From: Minisyncoccota bacterium
GTDB taxonomy: Bacteria; Patescibacteriota; Minisyncoccia; Phycocordibacterales; Phycocordibacteraceae
Reading direction: 5' to 3'
NCBI GenBank assembly: GCA_028695415.1
Contig: JAQVIY010000001.1
Location: 177,067-209,147, forward strand
DNA length: 32,081 nt
The notes beneath the pieces are model-generated. The model searched no databases and was not told the origin of the DNA. It saw only the letters and a list, made by a program, of their open reading frames with translations. This document shows positions 1-9,031 of the stretch, piece by piece (the first letter of the stretch is position 1; the number at the start of each line of letters is the position of its first letter). Both the position numbers and the translations under genes were made by a program.

Positions 1-841
1 CGTTCTTCCCTACGAGGAGACGTCCGCGCCCCGGCGGTGCTTCATATTTTTCAAGCGCTCGAAGCGCATCAGCAAGCGACAGAGAGAACGCGTGCGCCAC
101 CGCTAGTGCTGCGGCCAACGGCGGTATCTGTGTTGCGCCGACGGAGCCTTTCTCAATACAAGTTCCCCGTTCGCCGTCGATTCGCACCTGCGCCTGCATA
201 CCCGCTACCCCGCTGGCGTCAGAATAGAAGCTGACATCGCTCACCTGTACCGTTGCGTCCTCTGCCGAACCAAATGAGATGATGCGTGCGGGCGTACGCT
301 TCGCATTACTCATCGCATAGACATCATCAGACGAGACGATAAGCGGCGCGGCGGCCGCGAGCGTGTATGCGGGAGAAAACTCTTCTTCGCGCACCGCCTC
401 GGGCGAAGAATACGCTTCGACATGCACCGGTATCTCCGGTAATCGGGTAACGACAACTGCGTTTGGCGTCGCGATGCGCAGTATGCGCGCAAGGTCGCCC
501 GGCCTATCAGCCCCCACTTCGAGCACGAGCATATTCGGATAATGATTGGGGAGCATAAGAAGCGCAAGGATATTTTTTGCGGTAGAAAACCATGCTACCG
601 GATCACTCCATGGATTCTCTACCCCGAAGATGGTAAACGGCACGCCAAATTCGCTGTTGAAACTCTTCTCGCTCGCCCGTACGAAAAAACGCTCCGAGAG
701 CACCGCCGCTACCGCGTCCTTGGTCGAAGTCTTCCCCACCGAGCCGGTTATCATCACGATGTGCGGACGATACCGGCGGATAACCGCCCGCGCAAAAAGT
801 GCGAGGATGAAGGCAACGACAGATTTCAGCATTTTTTTCAT
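1..841 (-). CDS. murF: MurF-like UDP-MurNAc-pentapeptide ligase (partial, runs off left edge)
   Basis: Not in ORF track because it is open at the window edge. Reverse translation starts MKKMLKSVVAFILALF..., contains the Mur ligase P-loop ITGSVGKTSTKDAVAA and ...YEAPPGRGRLLVGKN at the edge. Directly downstream of ftsI. Confidence 0.85.
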   Translation of the reverse strand, partial: MKKMLKSVVAFILALFARAVIRRYRPHIVMITGSVGKTSTKDAVAAVLSERFFVRASEKSFNSEFGVPFTIFGVENPWSDPVAWFSTAKNILALLMLPNHYPNMLVLEVGADRPGDLARILRIATPNAVVVTRLPEIPVHVEAYSSPEAVREEEFSPAYTLAAAAPLIVSSDDVYAMSNAKRTPARIISFGSAEDATVQVSDVSFYSDASGVAGMQAQVRIDGERGTCIEKGSVGATQIPPLAAALAVAHAFSLSLADALRALEKYEAPPGRGRLLVGKN

Positions 842-852
842 AGGATAGCGGG

Positions 853-2595
853 TTATGGCGTAACGGCTGAGCTCGTAGCGATACCGCGATCGGGCGGCAC
901 CGCGTAATAATCAATGAGGAAGTGCGTGAGGTCAAGGAAGGTCGTCCCGAGCGTGTCGGAGGCATACGTTACCCCCTGCGGATCGTTCGTATAGAGCAGA
1001 ATGATAAAGCGCGGACTATATGACGGAAAAAACCCCGTAAACGAGTGGAAGAAACGATCGGTATAGTACCCGCCGCGCCCGTCGGTGAGCTGGGCGGTAC
1101 CCGTCTTCGCGGCGACTGACATCGTAGGTATCTTCGCCTGCCCGTTCTGGAGCTTTTCGTCAACGACGGCGGTCATCATCGCTGTCGTCTCACGCGCGGC
1201 TTCGGGAGAGAACACCGGCACCGTTTGGCCCCAATCGAGCGTGCGCTCGATACCGGAGTCGAGACGAACGGCGCGCGCAATATGCGGCGTGACCATCACG
1301 CCGCCGTTGGCTATCGCCCCGAGAGCGCGAATCATCTGTATCGGCGTCTCGGCGATGCCCTGTCCGAATGATGCCGTGTCGTACCCGACCTGCTGCGGCT
1401 TGCTCAGATTGCCGAGAAGCGAGCGGCCTTCGTTCGGCAGGTCAATGCCCGTCTTCGCCCCGAACAGTTTTGTGAAGTATGAACGGAACGTATCTTGCCC
1501 AAGCTCGGTCGCGACCCACGAAGCACCGACGTTGAGCGACTGTACGATGATTTGTTGCATAGGGATGACGCCGCGCGCCTTCAGGTCCCAGTTGCATATC
1601 TTCGCTTTGTTTACCGTGATACACCCCGTATCGTTATACGTCGTCTGGGGCGTAATGACGCCTGCATCAAGCGCGGCGGTCATAGTCAAAGGCTTCATGA
1701 TAGAGCCAAATTCGTGTATGTGCTCAACGAGCGGATTGCCGAGTGCGGTACCCTCCACGTTCTGCAGGTTATTTCCGTCATAGGATGGGTAGGTCGCGAT
1801 AGCTAGGATGGCACCGGTCGCAGGATCCATGATGATGCCGCCAGACTCTTTGCTCGAATATTTCTGACTTACCTTGGCCAAGTCATCCTGCAGGCGCGTC
1901 TGTACTTCCGGCTCGATGCTCGTTATGACGTCCCCTTCACGCGCATCCTTGGCGGCGACGAGCAAATTGCCGACGTTTGAGAAAAGCTCTGCAAAGAAAT
2001 TCTTGTAGAGCGAATCGCCGGAGCGCGAGAGTGCGTCATCATAGGTCGCCTCAAGACCGGTCCGACCGGCAAGCAAATCGCCTGAACCGTAGGTCACAAT
2101 ACCTATTGATTGTGAAGCGAGCGTGCCACCCGGGTAATAGCGCCATCGCTCCCGCAGGATTTGCATGCCAGGAATCTCTTTCTTCGCGAGTATCTGGCCA
2201 TTGGTATCCGAAAGATGATGGACGACTTCGATATATACCTGATTCTTCTTCGCGGCGGCAGCGAGAAACGCGTCGTGCGAGAGCGCGTCCGGCGCGACGG
2301 TAGAGAGAGCAGCGTATGCCGCCTCGGGGTCGCTCAAGGTCTGCGGGTTTATCGCGACGAGAAATCCGGTCGCCAAGGTCGCGGCAGAGATAAGGGTACC
2401 GTCCTTACGGGTAAAGTATATTGCACCACGATCGAAGAGTCCGCTCCCGCCTGCGGCGAACTGTCTGTCGGCCTTCTGCGAATAGTCGTCTCCGTGCACT
2501 ATCTGTATGAAATAGAGACGAGTGAAGACCGCAAGTGCAATAAGTATGATGAACAGAAGAACAAGGCGGATGCGTGAACGGAACTGTGCACGCAT
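853..2595 (-). CDS. ftsI: FtsI/PBP3-like class B penicillin-binding protein
   Basis: N-terminal TM, SIMKPLT (SxxK) and KTGTAQ motifs; dcw cluster position. Confidence 0.92.
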   Translation of the reverse strand: MRAQFRSRIRLVLLFIILIALAVFTRLYFIQIVHGDDYSQKADRQFAAGGSGLFDRGAIYFTRKDGTLISAATLATGFLVAINPQTLSDPEAAYAALSTVAPDALSHDAFLAAAAKKNQVYIEVVHHLSDTNGQILAKKEIPGMQILRERWRYYPGGTLASQSIGIVTYGSGDLLAGRTGLEATYDDALSRSGDSLYKNFFAELFSNVGNLLVAAKDAREGDVITSIEPEVQTRLQDDLAKVSQKYSSKESGGIIMDPATGAILAIATYPSYDGNNLQNVEGTALGNPLVEHIHEFGSIMKPLTMTAALDAGVITPQTTYNDTGCITVNKAKICNWDLKARGVIPMQQIIVQSLNVGASWVATELGQDTFRSYFTKLFGAKTGIDLPNEGRSLLGNLSKPQQVGYDTASFGQGIAETPIQMIRALGAIANGGVMVTPHIARAVRLDSGIERTLDWGQTVPVFSPEAARETTAMMTAVVDEKLQNGQAKIPTMSVAAKTGTAQLTDGRGGYYTDRFFHSFTGFFPSYSPRFIILLYTNDPQGVTYASDTLGTTFLDLTHFLIDYYAVPPDRGIATSSAVTP

Positions 2596-2602
2596 ACTCG
2601 GA

Positions 2603-2896
2603 TTAGCGGAGCGCCGTTACGCTCTCCTCCCGCACAAACACTTTCTGGACAGGCTTTGCATACCCGAGAGCGGCATAGTCGATGTTGGTAAGGTGTGCCA
2701 CCCCTGCGAGGTACTGCCCTTCGAGTACCGCTACCGCGGCTTCATCATTCTTCACCGACTGCGAGAACTCGACCGTAAACGCGGCGTAGCTCATAACCAC
2801 GGCGATAAGACCGATATAGGAGACGAGCAGAACACCGACAACGCCGTAACAGAGCGAGAGTGCAGAAAACGGAATATGGTCGCGAATATTATGCAT
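2603..2896 (-). CDS. ftsL: FtsL-like short single-TM protein
   Basis: Small protein with one TM between rsmH and ftsI; positional call; start at MHNIRDH. Confidence 0.55.
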   Translation of the reverse strand: MHNIRDHIPFSALSLCYGVVGVLLVSYIGLIAVVMSYAAFTVEFSQSVKNDEAAVAVLEGQYLAGVAHLTNIDYAALGYAKPVQKVFVREESVTALR

Positions 2897-3839
2897 ACGA
2901 AAGAAGAGTATCTGCAGGATGCGCCGGCTCCGCATACGGCAGAGCGGCCGCACGCTCGAAGACGCGCAATTTCGCGCTCCGCGCGCGGCGGTTCGCGAGG
3001 AGCTCGGTGCGCGAAGGGCTTACCGGCTTCTTCGTCGCCTCGCCCTGCCCCGCCTCTGCCTCCGCGCGGAGCACGTTCTTCACGATGCGATCTTCGATGC
3101 TGTGGAATGAAATGACGGCGAGCCGTCCGCGAGGCGCAAGTACCGCGAGCGCGGCGGCAAGCCCCTCTTTGAGGGCTCCGAGCTCATCATTGGTTGCGAT
3201 ACGAAGCGCCTGGAAGGTCTTGGTTGCCGGATGCGTCTTTCCCGTGCGATACCACGCGGGTACGCCCGACTCAATAGCGGCAACGAGCGCTCCGGTTGTG
3301 AGTATCCTCTCTTTTGCGCGTGCCGCGACTATCGAGCGCGCAATGGAGCGTGCGAATCGCTCCTCGCCGTAGGTGAAGATGATATCCGCAAGCTCTTCTT
3401 CAGACGACGTGTTCACAATATCTGCGGCCGTTTCGCCCCCTTCGCCATAGGTCATGAGAAGCGGCTCGTCAGACTGGAACGAGAAGCCGCGCGGTGCGGC
3501 TATCTGATACCCGCTCCAACCGAGGTCAAAGAGAATCTTGTCGACCTGCCCGATACCGAGACGCTCGAGAACGCGTGCAAGATTGCGGAAGTTGTCGTTG
3601 ACGATGTGCGCGACGGGACGGTTTGTGCGGCGGTCGCGCGCATATGCCTCGCGCCCGCGTTCGACCGCCGCTGGGTCGGCATCGATGCCGACGATAACGC
3701 CGCCTTCGCCAAGCGCGGCGAGCAGGCTCTCGAAATGCCCCGCCCCGCCTATGGTCGCATCTACCACCGTCTCACCCGGCTGCACACTGAGCGCATCAAG
3801 CACTTCTTTCATCATCACACTGTCGTGTTTGGCTTCCAT
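2889..3839 (-). CDS. rsmH: 16S rRNA (cytosine1402-N4)-methyltransferase RsmH
   Basis: MEAKHDSVMMKEVLDAL...VVDATIGGAGH...; follows mraZ. Track ORF extends to 3953; start placed at MEAKH. Confidence 0.93.
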   Translation of the reverse strand: MEAKHDSVMMKEVLDALSVQPGETVVDATIGGAGHFESLLAALGEGGVIVGIDADPAAVERGREAYARDRRTNRPVAHIVNDNFRNLARVLERLGIGQVDKILFDLGWSGYQIAAPRGFSFQSDEPLLMTYGEGGETAADIVNTSSEEELADIIFTYGEERFARSIARSIVAARAKERILTTGALVAAIESGVPAWYRTGKTHPATKTFQALRIATNDELGALKEGLAAALAVLAPRGRLAVISFHSIEDRIVKNVLRAEAEAGQGEATKKPVSPSRTELLANRRARSAKLRVFERAAALPYAEPAHPADTLLSYA

Positions 3840-3840
3840 A

Positions 3841-4269
3841 TCAGTTCTTATTACCGAGCGTTTCGGCAAAGGCGTTCGCATCGCGCTCGATATCCCTCGT
3901 GTACTTCTTCCACGCACCCTCCTCCCATATCTCAACTCGGTCGGCAACACCAACGATAACCGCCTTGTTTTTCAAATCGGCGAAACTCTTCAAATGGTCC
4001 GGCACGAGCACTCGACCGGCGGCATCGACCTCGGCCTCCATCGCTCCGGCGAGAAAAAGGCGCGCGAGACCGCGCGCTGCAGCTGTACCCCCCGCGTGTA
4101 CGACGCGGCTCTCCGCCTCTTTCGCCCATGCCTTCTTCGGATACACCGAGAGACAATGGTCGAGGCCGCGTGTCATTACGACAGCGCGGCCGAGCTCCTT
4201 TCGAAACTTCGAGGGGAGCGAAACGCGATTCTTAGGGTCGAGGGTGTGCAGATATTCGCCGATAAACAT
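3841..4269 (-). CDS. mraZ: Transcriptional regulator MraZ
   Basis: MFIGEYLHTLDPKNRVSLPSKFRKELG with two SpoVT/AbrB-like halves. Confidence 0.95.
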   Translation of the reverse strand: MFIGEYLHTLDPKNRVSLPSKFRKELGRAVVMTRGLDHCLSVYPKKAWAKEAESRVVHAGGTAAARGLARLFLAGAMEAEVDAAGRVLVPDHLKSFADLKNKAVIVGVADRVEIWEEGAWKKYTRDIERDANAFAETLGNKN

Positions 4270-4321
4270 ATCAAATAGTCAGTGAGTGAATCGGGAGAGA
4301 TAGGCCACCATTCCCGCCCCT

Positions 4322-4367
4322 CCACTTCATCCCACTACTTATGCATTGTACTCCACTCTCCCCCACT
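4322..4367 (-). promoter_or_regulatory. Candidate MraZ operator: four AGTGG repeats (CCACT on +) and -10-like TACAAT
   Basis: CCACT at 4322, 4332, 4353, 4363 (spacing 10/21/10); TACAAT on - strand (4345-4350) between the pairs. Confidence 0.6.
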
Positions 4368-4548
4368 CCCCTAGCAAGAGTTATCCACACCGCTTCCTTA
4401 GCGACATAAAATTTGACTTTCTCTATTTTATTTCAAAATAACACTGTCCACAGTGTGCTTTATGTGGTCTGGTAGTAAAATAGAAATACTTCGTAAGGAG
4501 GTCACAGACGGACAGTAGTTAGTAGATTATTCAATAACCAGTTCTCGT

Positions 4549-4604
4549 AAGAGCTCTAGTCGTGGGTAATCGTCTAAGTACGATTCTCTGCGAGTAGGGC
4601 TCTT
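4549..4604 (+). other. Long imperfect stem-loop immediately 5' of tRNA-Leu
   Basis: AAGAGC/GCTCTT, CTA/TAG, TCG/CGA, AATCGT-ctaagt-ACGATT pair in nested order, followed by TT. Confidence 0.6.
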
Positions 4605-4606
4605 TT

Positions 4607-4695
4607 GGCGAGTTGGCAGAGTGGTCTAATGCACTCTCTTTAGGAGAGAGCGGCTTGTTGAGGGCCCGCGGGTTCGAATCCCGCACTCGCCGCCA
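4607..4695 (+). tRNA. tRNA-Leu (anticodon UAG), CCA encoded
   Basis: Acceptor GGCGAGT/ACTCGCC, anticodon arm CTCTC-TTTAGGA-GAGAG, long variable arm, T-arm GCGGG-TTCGAAT-CCCGC, terminal CCA. Confidence 0.95.
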
Positions 4696-4872
4696 GTTAT
4701 CCCCGCTTCATTGAAAAGTACACTTGCGTGCGCTATACTGGAGAAGCCCTCAACAGGCCTGACCTCGCGTCAGAGTTTCGTATCCTTTTTTGAGATCCTT
4801 TTTCGGAGATTTCGATTAGATTGTCGAGTCGAATCAAAAAGTCTCTGGATTCCTCATTCGACAAAGGACGCG

Positions 4873-4907
4873 AAAACAACAGCCCCGCGCAAGCGGGGTT
4901 TGTTGTT
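4873..4907. terminator. Bidirectional intrinsic terminator between tRNA-Leu and lysS
   Basis: AAACAACAGCCCCGC-GCAA-GCGGGGTTTGTTGTTT between convergent units. Confidence 0.75.
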
Positions 4908-4936
4908 TGTATGGTAGATACTTCCCGGAAGTTAGG

Positions 4937-6394
4937 CTACTGCCGAGGACGCATAAGCGGGAATATCTGTGCTTCGCGCACAGAGACGCCCTCAAGGAAG
5001 CTGAAGAGACGTTCAGAGACTCCAAAGCCGAAAGCCGGTGGCATACCGTATTCGAGAGCCTCGACGAAATCTTCATCGGGCATCTGCGCCTCTTCGTCGC
5101 CTGCCGCACGGAGCTCTCCCTGGCGCTTGAAACGCGCCGCTTGATCAAGCGGGTCATTGAGCTCGCTGAACCCCTTGCCAATCTCGCTCCCTGCGAGCAT
5201 AACTTGGAAGCGTTCGACGACGCGCGGATCATCTTTGCTCTTTTTGGCTAAAGGTTCGAGATACACCGGCACATTCACGAGGAACCCGGGACCACCGAGC
5301 GACTTACGGACTTTCTTCCACAATAAGTCCACGATACGGCCGATTTCTGGAACATCAGGAACGGGAATGTTCTCTTTTTTGAGAAGCGCAATCAAGTCTT
5401 GCGTCTTTTCATCGCTCTCGCGCGGATCGAAACCATATTCTTTTTTCATAAGCTCACAAAAATCGTATGTCTCCCATTCTTTATCCATGTCTATGTCAAA
5501 ACCTTTGATTGAGAACTTACGCGTACCATACACTTTGTCCGCTATCGTGCGATAGAGATCGACTATCATTTCCTTCCCCACTTCGTAATCCTTGAACGCT
5601 TCATAGAATTCGAGCTGAGTGTAATCCTGTGCATGCTCGGCGCTCATGCCTTCATTGCGGAATATGCGACCAATCTCGAATGTCTTAGGGAGTCCGGCGA
5701 CCATGAGCCGTTTCTGCCAGAGTTCACCAGCAGAAATGCGAAGGTACACGTCTATATCAAGTGCATTGTGATGTGTCACGAACGGACGTGCCTCCGCGCC
5801 GCCGGTCATTGTCTCAAGAACAGGTGTCTCGACTTCTACGAAATCACGCTCAAGGAGATACGAACGGATCGTGTTCCAAAATACAGAACGGCGTTTTATA
5901 CGATCCGCAAGATCTTTGGTGAGGAGAATGTCCAGATAGCGCTTGCGATAGCGCTCATCTTCGTCTTTGATACCAAACCATTCGTCAGGAAGCGGACGGA
6001 GCGATTTCGCGAGCATGCGCCAGCCGGTCGCTTCAAGCGAAGATTGCCCGCGCTTGGTCGTAAAGGCGATGCCGGAAACTTCGATGATGTCGCCCGTATC
6101 GACAGTCGCGATAAAAAGATCATACGCATCATTCATCTTATCGCGTTGGAGGTAGCACTGCCCCTTCTCTCCATCAAAGAGATCGACGAAGAGAGAACCT
6201 CCGTGCTCCCGAAGGCTCATCACTCTGCCTGCGAGAGCGACTTGTTCGCTCTCTTTAAGAAGAGTCGCATGATTCGCGAGGAAATCGGCAACCATGTGCG
6301 TCCGATGCGTCTGCGCCGGATACGGGTCGACGCCCGTCTTTACAAGCCGGTCAAGCTTGATGAGCCGTTCGTTGCGGATATCCTCAAATGCCAT
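4937..6394 (-). CDS. lysS: Lysyl-tRNA synthetase (class II)
   Basis: 485 aa with class II aaRS motifs (FRNEGMSAEHAQDYTQLEFYEA). Confidence 0.95.
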   Translation of the reverse strand: MAFEDIRNERLIKLDRLVKTGVDPYPAQTHRTHMVADFLANHATLLKESEQVALAGRVMSLREHGGSLFVDLFDGEKGQCYLQRDKMNDAYDLFIATVDTGDIIEVSGIAFTTKRGQSSLEATGWRMLAKSLRPLPDEWFGIKDEDERYRKRYLDILLTKDLADRIKRRSVFWNTIRSYLLERDFVEVETPVLETMTGGAEARPFVTHHNALDIDVYLRISAGELWQKRLMVAGLPKTFEIGRIFRNEGMSAEHAQDYTQLEFYEAFKDYEVGKEMIVDLYRTIADKVYGTRKFSIKGFDIDMDKEWETYDFCELMKKEYGFDPRESDEKTQDLIALLKKENIPVPDVPEIGRIVDLLWKKVRKSLGGPGFLVNVPVYLEPLAKKSKDDPRVVERFQVMLAGSEIGKGFSELNDPLDQAARFKRQGELRAAGDEEAQMPDEDFVEALEYGMPPAFGFGVSERLFSFLEGVSVREAQIFPLMRPRQ

Positions 6395-6406
6395 GGGCTC
6401 AGTATA

Positions 6407-6880
6407 CTACGCCACCTTCTCGATGGTGTAGGTCTGCTTGCCCGAGGGAGTCTCGAAGGTGAATGAATCGCCCTTCTTTTTGCCCATAAGCGCGTTCCCG
6501 AGAGGGGAAATATGCGAGAGCTTCTTCACGCGCATATCGGCTTCTTCACTGCCGACGATGGTGTATTCGTGTACGTCAACACTGCCCTCTTTCTTTATAG
6601 AGACCTTCGAATTGAAACCAACCTCATTTTTCTTCTTGCCGTCGGTGACTATCTTCGTATTCTTCACGAGTTCTTCGAGCTTCTTGATGCGCTCCTCGGT
6701 CGCCGCTTGCAAATCACGCGCCTCCTGATATTCGGCATTCTCGGAGAGGTCGCCAAGCGAACGGGCGTATTCGAGACTCTTTGCGATTTCAGTACGGCGC
6801 ACCGTCTTCAGGTTCTCAAGCTCTTTCACCATCTCGTCAAACTTCTCCTGCGAAACAACAACTTCTGGTATGTCAGTCAT
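6407..6880 (-). CDS. greA: Transcription elongation factor GreA
   Basis: LSENAEYQEARDLQ..., SPLGNALMGKKKGD. Confidence 0.95.
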   Translation of the reverse strand: MTDIPEVVVSQEKFDEMVKELENLKTVRRTEIAKSLEYARSLGDLSENAEYQEARDLQAATEERIKKLEELVKNTKIVTDGKKKNEVGFNSKVSIKKEGSVDVHEYTIVGSEEADMRVKKLSHISPLGNALMGKKKGDSFTFETPSGKQTYTIEKVA

Positions 6881-6984
6881 AGTGCACGCATTGTACGTGA
6901 CCCTCGCCGAAGCGCAACTTTTTCAACCCCCGCCGAGATTTTTAACGAACGAAGAGAGTATAAAAATCTGCCACAGGGGTACTT

Positions 6985-7020
6985 CCATTTCTCTAAGCGG
7001 AATACCGCAAGAGAAATTGG
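6985..7020. repeat. 16-bp imperfect inverted repeat in the mrdA-greA gap
   Basis: CCATTTCTCTAAGCGG-aata-CCGCAAGAGAAATTGG. Confidence 0.7.
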
Positions 7021-7039
7021 TCGCAGTGGGGTTATGTCA

Positions 7040-8710
7040 TCATAAGCCCCCAACATACGGAGAATTTTCGGCGTGGAGCGCATCAAAAAATTGCTGCATC
7101 ACATTCACCGCCTGTTCGCCCGCGCCCTCGGGCCCGCGCTCAAGCACCACCGCAAACGCGTACTGAGGATTGTCGTAGGGGAAGAATCCTACCACCCAGG
7201 AGTTGTCATACTGATTGCGCGTGCCGGTTTGTGCGGTACCGGTCTTCGCGGCGACTGAAACATAGGGGAAATTGATGGCGCTCGCGAGCGCGCTCGTGAC
7301 GCCCTGGCGCATACCGGAGCGCACGACCGCGAGCGCATCTCTATCAACATTTATTTTTGTAAAAACAGGTGGTTGGTTCGCGAGCAGTGTCGGCGTGAAG
7401 AGTTTTCCGCCGTTCGCGACCGCCGCGATAGCGCGCGCCATTTGCACCGGCGTTACCTGTACCGAGTACTGCCCTATCGCGGTGAAATAGGTGTCACCCA
7501 AGTACCACGGTTCATCGAATGTCGCTTTTTTCCACTCAGGATTCGGAATGAGTCCCTTCGCTTCGCCGGAGAGATTGATGCCGGTCGTCGTCCCCATACC
7601 GAACTGCCGATACCAGTATTCAAGCCGATCGATGCCGAGCCCTTTTTGAGAGCCGAAGCCGCCGCCAACCGTATAGAAGAAGACGTCAGAAGACCACGCG
7701 ATAGCCTTACGCACGTCAACCGGCCCGAGAGCCCGCCAACCTTTATAGATGAACTCTTTCCCGGGGTGATACGGGTCAGGAATTTTGAGAACTCCCGGGT
7801 CGTCGATGACCGTGTTCGGCGCAATAAGCTTGTCGGTGAGAGCTCCCGCCGCCACGAGCGGCTTCACAATAGAGCCCGGCGCATACACGCCCTGTATCGC
7901 ATGATCGAGAAACGGCCGCCCCGGATTAGCGTTGTATGCCCTGATAGTATCGGCAGGGCCGCCATTACTCATCACATTCGGGTCATAACTCGGATACGAG
8001 ACGATAGAACGCACGGCGCCGGTATGCACATCGAGAATGACGCCGGCGCCCGCTATGAACGAATGCGCAACGGCAGTATCAGCGACCGCGCGCATCAGCT
8101 GCTTCTGCATGTTCGCGTCAATCGCCAGCTGAAGCGTCTCCCCGCTCTTCGCTTCGACGAGCGTACCTTCAGAACGGATCTTGCCGAGCGCGTCTGTCTC
8201 GGTGAGAAGCTGTCCGTTCTCGCCGGTAAGAAGACTGTCGTACTCGGCCTCGAGCCCGCTCACGCCGGTCTCGCTCGTATCGTAGTACACACCCTTTGCA
8301 TCTTTCTTCGGGTACGAGACATACCCGATTATCTGACTCAGAGACGGGAACGGATACCTGCGCATCGTACTGCCGTCGTCCCGCGTAGAATTCTCTGCGA
8401 CGACCACGCCGTTCACATCGGTGATAACGCCGCGCGGAGCAAACAGCGTTCTGACTTCGAGGCTATTATGCGTGCTCTCTGAAGCGAATGCGGCTCCCTC
8501 GGTAATCTGGAGATTCCAGGTGCGGGCGACAAGGAGGAGAAACAGGAGCGCGATCCCTATGGAGAGATATACAAAAGTCCCGTGAGAGAGAGGTTTTTCA
8601 AGCCGCCCCTCGAAGCGCGCGCGGTCAAAGGCGGGCGTGTTTGATGCGTCAAGAAATATCTCATCGGGAGCTATCTCAGGATCCCATCGTTTTCTGCGCA
8701 ACCAGAGCAT
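7040..8710 (-). CDS. mrdA: PBP2/MrdA-like class B penicillin-binding protein
   Basis: PGSIVKPLVA and KTGTAQT motifs; follows mreBCD. Confidence 0.92.
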   Translation of the reverse strand: MLWLRRKRWDPEIAPDEIFLDASNTPAFDRARFEGRLEKPLSHGTFVYLSIGIALLFLLLVARTWNLQITEGAAFASESTHNSLEVRTLFAPRGVITDVNGVVVAENSTRDDGSTMRRYPFPSLSQIIGYVSYPKKDAKGVYYDTSETGVSGLEAEYDSLLTGENGQLLTETDALGKIRSEGTLVEAKSGETLQLAIDANMQKQLMRAVADTAVAHSFIAGAGVILDVHTGAVRSIVSYPSYDPNVMSNGGPADTIRAYNANPGRPFLDHAIQGVYAPGSIVKPLVAAGALTDKLIAPNTVIDDPGVLKIPDPYHPGKEFIYKGWRALGPVDVRKAIAWSSDVFFYTVGGGFGSQKGLGIDRLEYWYRQFGMGTTTGINLSGEAKGLIPNPEWKKATFDEPWYLGDTYFTAIGQYSVQVTPVQMARAIAAVANGGKLFTPTLLANQPPVFTKINVDRDALAVVRSGMRQGVTSALASAINFPYVSVAAKTGTAQTGTRNQYDNSWVVGFFPYDNPQYAFAVVLERGPEGAGEQAVNVMQQFFDALHAENSPYVGGL

Positions 8711-8773
8711 TATCTGATGATACTCGCCCCGTGAGATAAGAGAAAGTTGCTCAAAACTCTCCAGTCAAGATGA

Positions 8774-9031
8774 TTATCTCATGGGACTCGTTTGGAGCTG
8801 GTAGCGCACGAGAGCGGCGATAATCGATACCGCGAGCCCAGAGAGTGTCGCTATAGGCCACGACCCGGAGGAGGGAGCGTAGTAGAGCGTATCGGCGAAC
8901 AGGCCGACCGCCACCGGTACGAGCGGTTCAAAAAATGATGTCACAAAGGTGAGGACTATCGTGAGCGGCCACGGGAAAAGGATAGCCGAAACGAATGAAG
9001 CGATGGTGAGAATACCGTTGCGTATGTTCAT
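8774..9031 (-). CDS. mreD: MreD-like small membrane protein
   Basis: Hydrophobic 85-aa protein between mreC and mrdA; positional call. Confidence 0.6.
   Translation of the reverse strand: MNIRNGILTIASFVSAILFPWPLTIVLTFVTSFFEPLVPVAVGLFADTLYYAPSSGSWPIATLSGLAVSIIAALVRYQLQTSPMR

Noticed and set aside
1085-1783. Large antisense ORFs on the opposite strand of ftsI, lysS, mreC, mreB, rseP, hsdM and others in the track
   Set aside because: They mirror well-supported genes in a GC-rich sequence; typical shadow ORFs.
4381-4440. Perfect DnaA-box sequence TTATCCACA next to an AT-rich stretch (possible oriC)
   Set aside because: Only one perfect box, no dnaA/dnaN nearby and no clear switch of gene orientation; one 9-mer match is easily chance.
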